This document shows positions 61,749 through 64,000 of a DNA stretch of 64,000 bases, one piece after another. The notes under the pieces were generated by a model, which was not told the DNA's origin, ran no database searches, and saw only the letters and a list, made by a program, of their open reading frames with translations. The position numbers were made by a program, and so were the translations under genes. Position 1 is the first letter of the stretch. Each line of letters begins with the position of its first letter. Origin of the DNA: Azospirillum agricola (GTDB lineage Bacteria > Pseudomonadota > Alphaproteobacteria > Azospirillales > Azospirillaceae); the NCBI RefSeq assembly GCF_017876095.1, contig NZ_JAGINM010000023.1, forward strand, positions 1 to 64,000. Direction: 5' to 3'.

Positions 61749-64000
61749 ATGACGACACCGGCGGATCCCGCACCGTCCCTCCTGCGCACCGTGCAGCGGC
61801 GCTTCACCAGCGGCCGGCTGGCCCGCCGCTTCGCCTTCGTGTCGCTGATGCTGGGCGTGCTGCTGGCCGTCCTGATCGGCGCCAGCCTCTATCTGGTGTC
61901 GAGCCGCCATCTGATCCGGCAGCACCACGGCAACATCGAGGCCAACGCGGCCCTGGTCGCCCGCCAGACCGAAGGGCTGCTGACCACGCTGGTCGACACG
62001 GTGCGCGAGCTGTCGGACAACAGCGTCCTGGCCAGCGCGCTGGTCGATTCCGCCGGCAAGGAAGCCTATCTGCTGCCCTTCCTGCGCAGCTTCAACCGGA
62101 TCGCCAGCGTCCCCGTCGCGCTGGTCTTCACCGATTTCGAGGGCGTCCCGATCGCCGACAACGGGCAGCGGACCGGACAGTGGGCGGGCCGGCTGCGCAT
62201 GACGCCGGAGGACATGGCCTGGCTGGTCCGCAGCATGGCCACCGGTCAGCCCGCCGCCACGGTGGTGTGGGAGAACGGCGTCCCGTTCCTGCTGGCGGCG
62301 GAGATGCTGATCTATTCGCGCACCGCCTCGCCGGAGGGCGCCCTGCTCTACAAGGTGCCGCTCAGCACGCTGGTCCTGCACCCGGAGGCCGAGCTGCGCC
62401 CGACCGGCGCGCCGCCGCCGCCGATGGCCGAAGGCGCCATGGCGGTGGAGGTGCCGCTGTCGCTGCCCGAGCATCTGCGGCCGCTGCGCCTGACCCTGCG
62501 GCTGGAGGCCCCGGCGACGCCGTCCGCCGCCTTCCAGTCCTGGGTGCTGCCCTTCTACGGGCTGGTCGCCCTGCTGTCCCTGGTGGCGCTCTATTTCGGC
62601 AGCCGGGCGGTGGGCAACCACATGACCCGGTCGCTGCGCGATCTGGAGCAGTTGGCCGGCGCCATCGCCAGCGACGGCTTCACCGGGCAGCGCGCCCGCG
62701 TGCGCGGCAACGACGAGGTCAGCGGGCTGGCCCGCACCTTCAACGCCATGCTCGACCACATCGGGGCCATCCAGCACGAGCGCGAGATGCGCGCGGTGGA
62801 GGAGATCACCGTCCAGCGCACGCTCGCCGAACGGGCGGAGCAGGCCCGCAACGAGGCCGAAAGCTCCAAGAACGAGGCGGAGCGCGCCCGCCAGGAAGCG
62901 GTCATGGCGCTGATGGTCGCCGAGCGCGCCAACGCCGCGAAGACCCATTTCCTGGCGGCGGCCAGCCACGACCTGCGCCAGCCGGTGCAGTCGCTGGTCC
63001 TGCTGACCTCGGCGCTGGCCGCAAGGCTGGGCGACCACCCGGCCTCCTCGCTGGTCGGCAGCATCGAGACCTCGATGGAGGCGCTCTGCCGCCTGCTCGA
63101 CGCCATCCTCGACGTGTCGAAGCTCGACGCCGGCACGGTGTCGCCCAACGTGCAGGCGGTCTCGCTCGGCGCCATCTTCGAGCGGCTGGACGCCGAGTAC
63201 CGGCTGCGCGCCGCCGAGAAGGGCATCGGCTTCCGCAGCGTGCCGAACAGCCTGACGCTCTGCGCCGACCCGGCCCTGCTGGAACGGATCATCCGCAATC
63301 TGGTGGAGAACGCGCTCCGCTACACCGACAGCGGGCGCATCCTGCTCGGCTGCCGGCGCGGCCCGTCGGGGCTGCGCATCCAGGTCTTCGACACCGGCAT
63401 CGGCATCCCGCCGGAGCATCTGGAGCGCATCTTCCACGAGTTCTATCAGGTCTCCAACCCGGCGCGCGACCGTGGCAAGGGGCTGGGACTCGGGCTTGCC
63501 ATCGTCGACCGGCTCGCCCGGCTGCTCGGCTACCGGGTCCATGTCGCCTCCTGGCCCGGCAAGGGGTCCTGCTTCACGCTGGAGATCGGCGACCTCATGG
63601 CACCGCCGCTGGAGGCCGAGATGGCGGTTTCGGCCGATCCGGTCGCCCCGGACCCCAGCGGCGGAACCGCCCTGGTCATCGACGACGACCCGCTGGTGCG
63701 CGAGGGGCTGAGCCTGCTGATCGAGGGGTTCGGCTGGCGCGTCCTGGCCGCCGACGGCGCGTCGGGCGCCCTGCGGGTGCTGGCCGAATCCGGCCGCCTT
63801 CCCGATCTCGTGATCGCCGATTACCGGCTGGCGGACCATGAGACCGGCCTGGACGTCATCCGCGCGGTGGAATCGGCCATGGCCGGCCGGCCGCCGCTCT
63901 GCGTCGTGCTGACCGGCGACACCGCGCCGGAACGGATCGCCGACGCGGAGGCCAGCGGCTACCGCATCCTGCACAAGCCGATCGGCGCCAAGGACATCGC
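61749..64000 (+). CDS. Hybrid sensor histidine kinase, 3' end outside window
   Basis: About 750 residues are visible and the frame stays open to the last base. Order: a membrane segment (LMLGVLLAVLIGASLYLV), a periplasmic sensor of about 220 residues, a second membrane segment (FYGLVALLSLVALYFGSRAV), HAMP, a coiled coil, a kinase core (AAASHDLRQPVQSLVLLTSA, NLVENALRYTDSGRI, FDTGIGIPPEHLERI, GLGLGLAIVDRLA) and a receiver domain (LVIDDDPLVREGLSLLI, LVIADYRLADHETG, HKPIGAKDI). The ATG follows the binding-protein stop by 11 bases. This resembles kinases that take input from a periplasmic binding protein. Confidence 0.92.
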   Translation, partial: MTTPADPAPSLLRTVQRRFTSGRLARRFAFVSLMLGVLLAVLIGASLYLVSSRHLIRQHHGNIEANAALVARQTEGLLTTLVDTVRELSDNSVLASALVDSAGKEAYLLPFLRSFNRIASVPVALVFTDFEGVPIADNGQRTGQWAGRLRMTPEDMAWLVRSMATGQPAATVVWENGVPFLLAAEMLIYSRTASPEGALLYKVPLSTLVLHPEAELRPTGAPPPPMAEGAMAVEVPLSLPEHLRPLRLTLRLEAPATPSAAFQSWVLPFYGLVALLSLVALYFGSRAVGNHMTRSLRDLEQLAGAIASDGFTGQRARVRGNDEVSGLARTFNAMLDHIGAIQHEREMRAVEEITVQRTLAERAEQARNEAESSKNEAERARQEAVMALMVAERANAAKTHFLAAASHDLRQPVQSLVLLTSALAARLGDHPASSLVGSIETSMEALCRLLDAILDVSKLDAGTVSPNVQAVSLGAIFERLDAEYRLRAAEKGIGFRSVPNSLTLCADPALLERIIRNLVENALRYTDSGRILLGCRRGPSGLRIQVFDTGIGIPPEHLERIFHEFYQVSNPARDRGKGLGLGLAIVDRLARLLGYRVHVASWPGKGSCFTLEIGDLMAPPLEAEMAVSADPVAPDPSGGTALVIDDDPLVREGLSLLIEGFGWRVLAADGASGALRVLAESGRLPDLVIADYRLADHETGLDVIRAVESAMAGRPPLCVVLTGDTAPERIADAEASGYRILHKPIGAKDI

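Noticed and set aside
61659..63974. 771-residue minus-strand frame, and a 553-residue plus-strand frame at 62180-63841
   Set aside because: Both overlap the hybrid kinase, whose own frame from 61749 carries the His box, ATPase motifs and receiver domain; it has no stop inside the window.

Overview
The window is high-GC chromosomal DNA with alphaproteobacterial gene content, most like a Rhodospirillales member such as Azospirillum. The reasons are an aapJQMP-type amino-acid transporter, the dctA/dctBD C4-dicarboxylate system beside a MaeB-type malic enzyme, GDP-heptose genes, and GTTC-N7-GTTC LexA boxes of the alphaproteobacterial type. This assignment is inference; no rRNA or tRNA gene was seen. 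Genes are dense on both strands, with many 4-nt ATGA/GTGA stop-start overlaps.

Layout. 1-1883: end of a UDP-glucose dehydrogenase and a phosphomannomutase/phosphoglucomutase (sugar nucleotides). 2039-10669 (minus): a lone AapJ-like binding protein, a chemoreceptor with a cytoplasmic PAS domain, then the aapJ-aapQ-aapM-aapP operon ending in an orphan OmpR-type regulator and a strong terminator. 10991-12431: an ECF sigma/anti-sigma/periplasmic sensor operon, then a terminator. 12830-15901: Tex and a LysE exporter. 16031-19478 (minus): a phage-like recombination module (YqaJ exonuclease, putative ssDNA-annealing protein, two unknown small proteins, Cro/CI-LexA-like repressor) with two LexA boxes in its control region and a terminator at its end. 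19656-21857: YbjQ, a secreted MetX-like alpha/beta hydrolase, and a coiled-coil hypothetical protein. 21962-25554: emrB-emrA divergent from a TetR gene, with two matching palindromic operators between them. 25657-29105: a diguanylate cyclase, RodA, and a GH16 protein with a degraded active site.

29124-38029: livHMG and, separately, livF (no livK seen), interrupted by an L,D-transpeptidase with an LprI-like tail, a TPR/glycosyltransferase-like gene that may be internally deleted, and an AhpD-like protein; then a TauE exporter and an acyl-CoA synthetase. 38202-42618: a glycine-zipper lipoprotein, PseG, HddA, HddC and a PPC-like protein. 42675-49462: two very large TPR-glycosyltransferase genes, one carrying two complete TPR+GT units in one chain. 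With hddAC and pseG this looks like a surface or flagellar glycosylation locus. 49544-56855: maeB, dctA (sigma-54 promoter with two DctD-type upstream sites) and divergent dctBD. 56863-60403: an AAA ATPase, DedA, an ANTAR regulator, OsmC and an alpha/beta hydrolase. 60478-64000: an ABC-type periplasmic binding protein translationally close to a hybrid histidine kinase that runs off the window.

The best candidates for new biology are the SOS-boxed recombination module outside any visible prophage, and the fused TPR-GT proteins next to heptose-activation genes.
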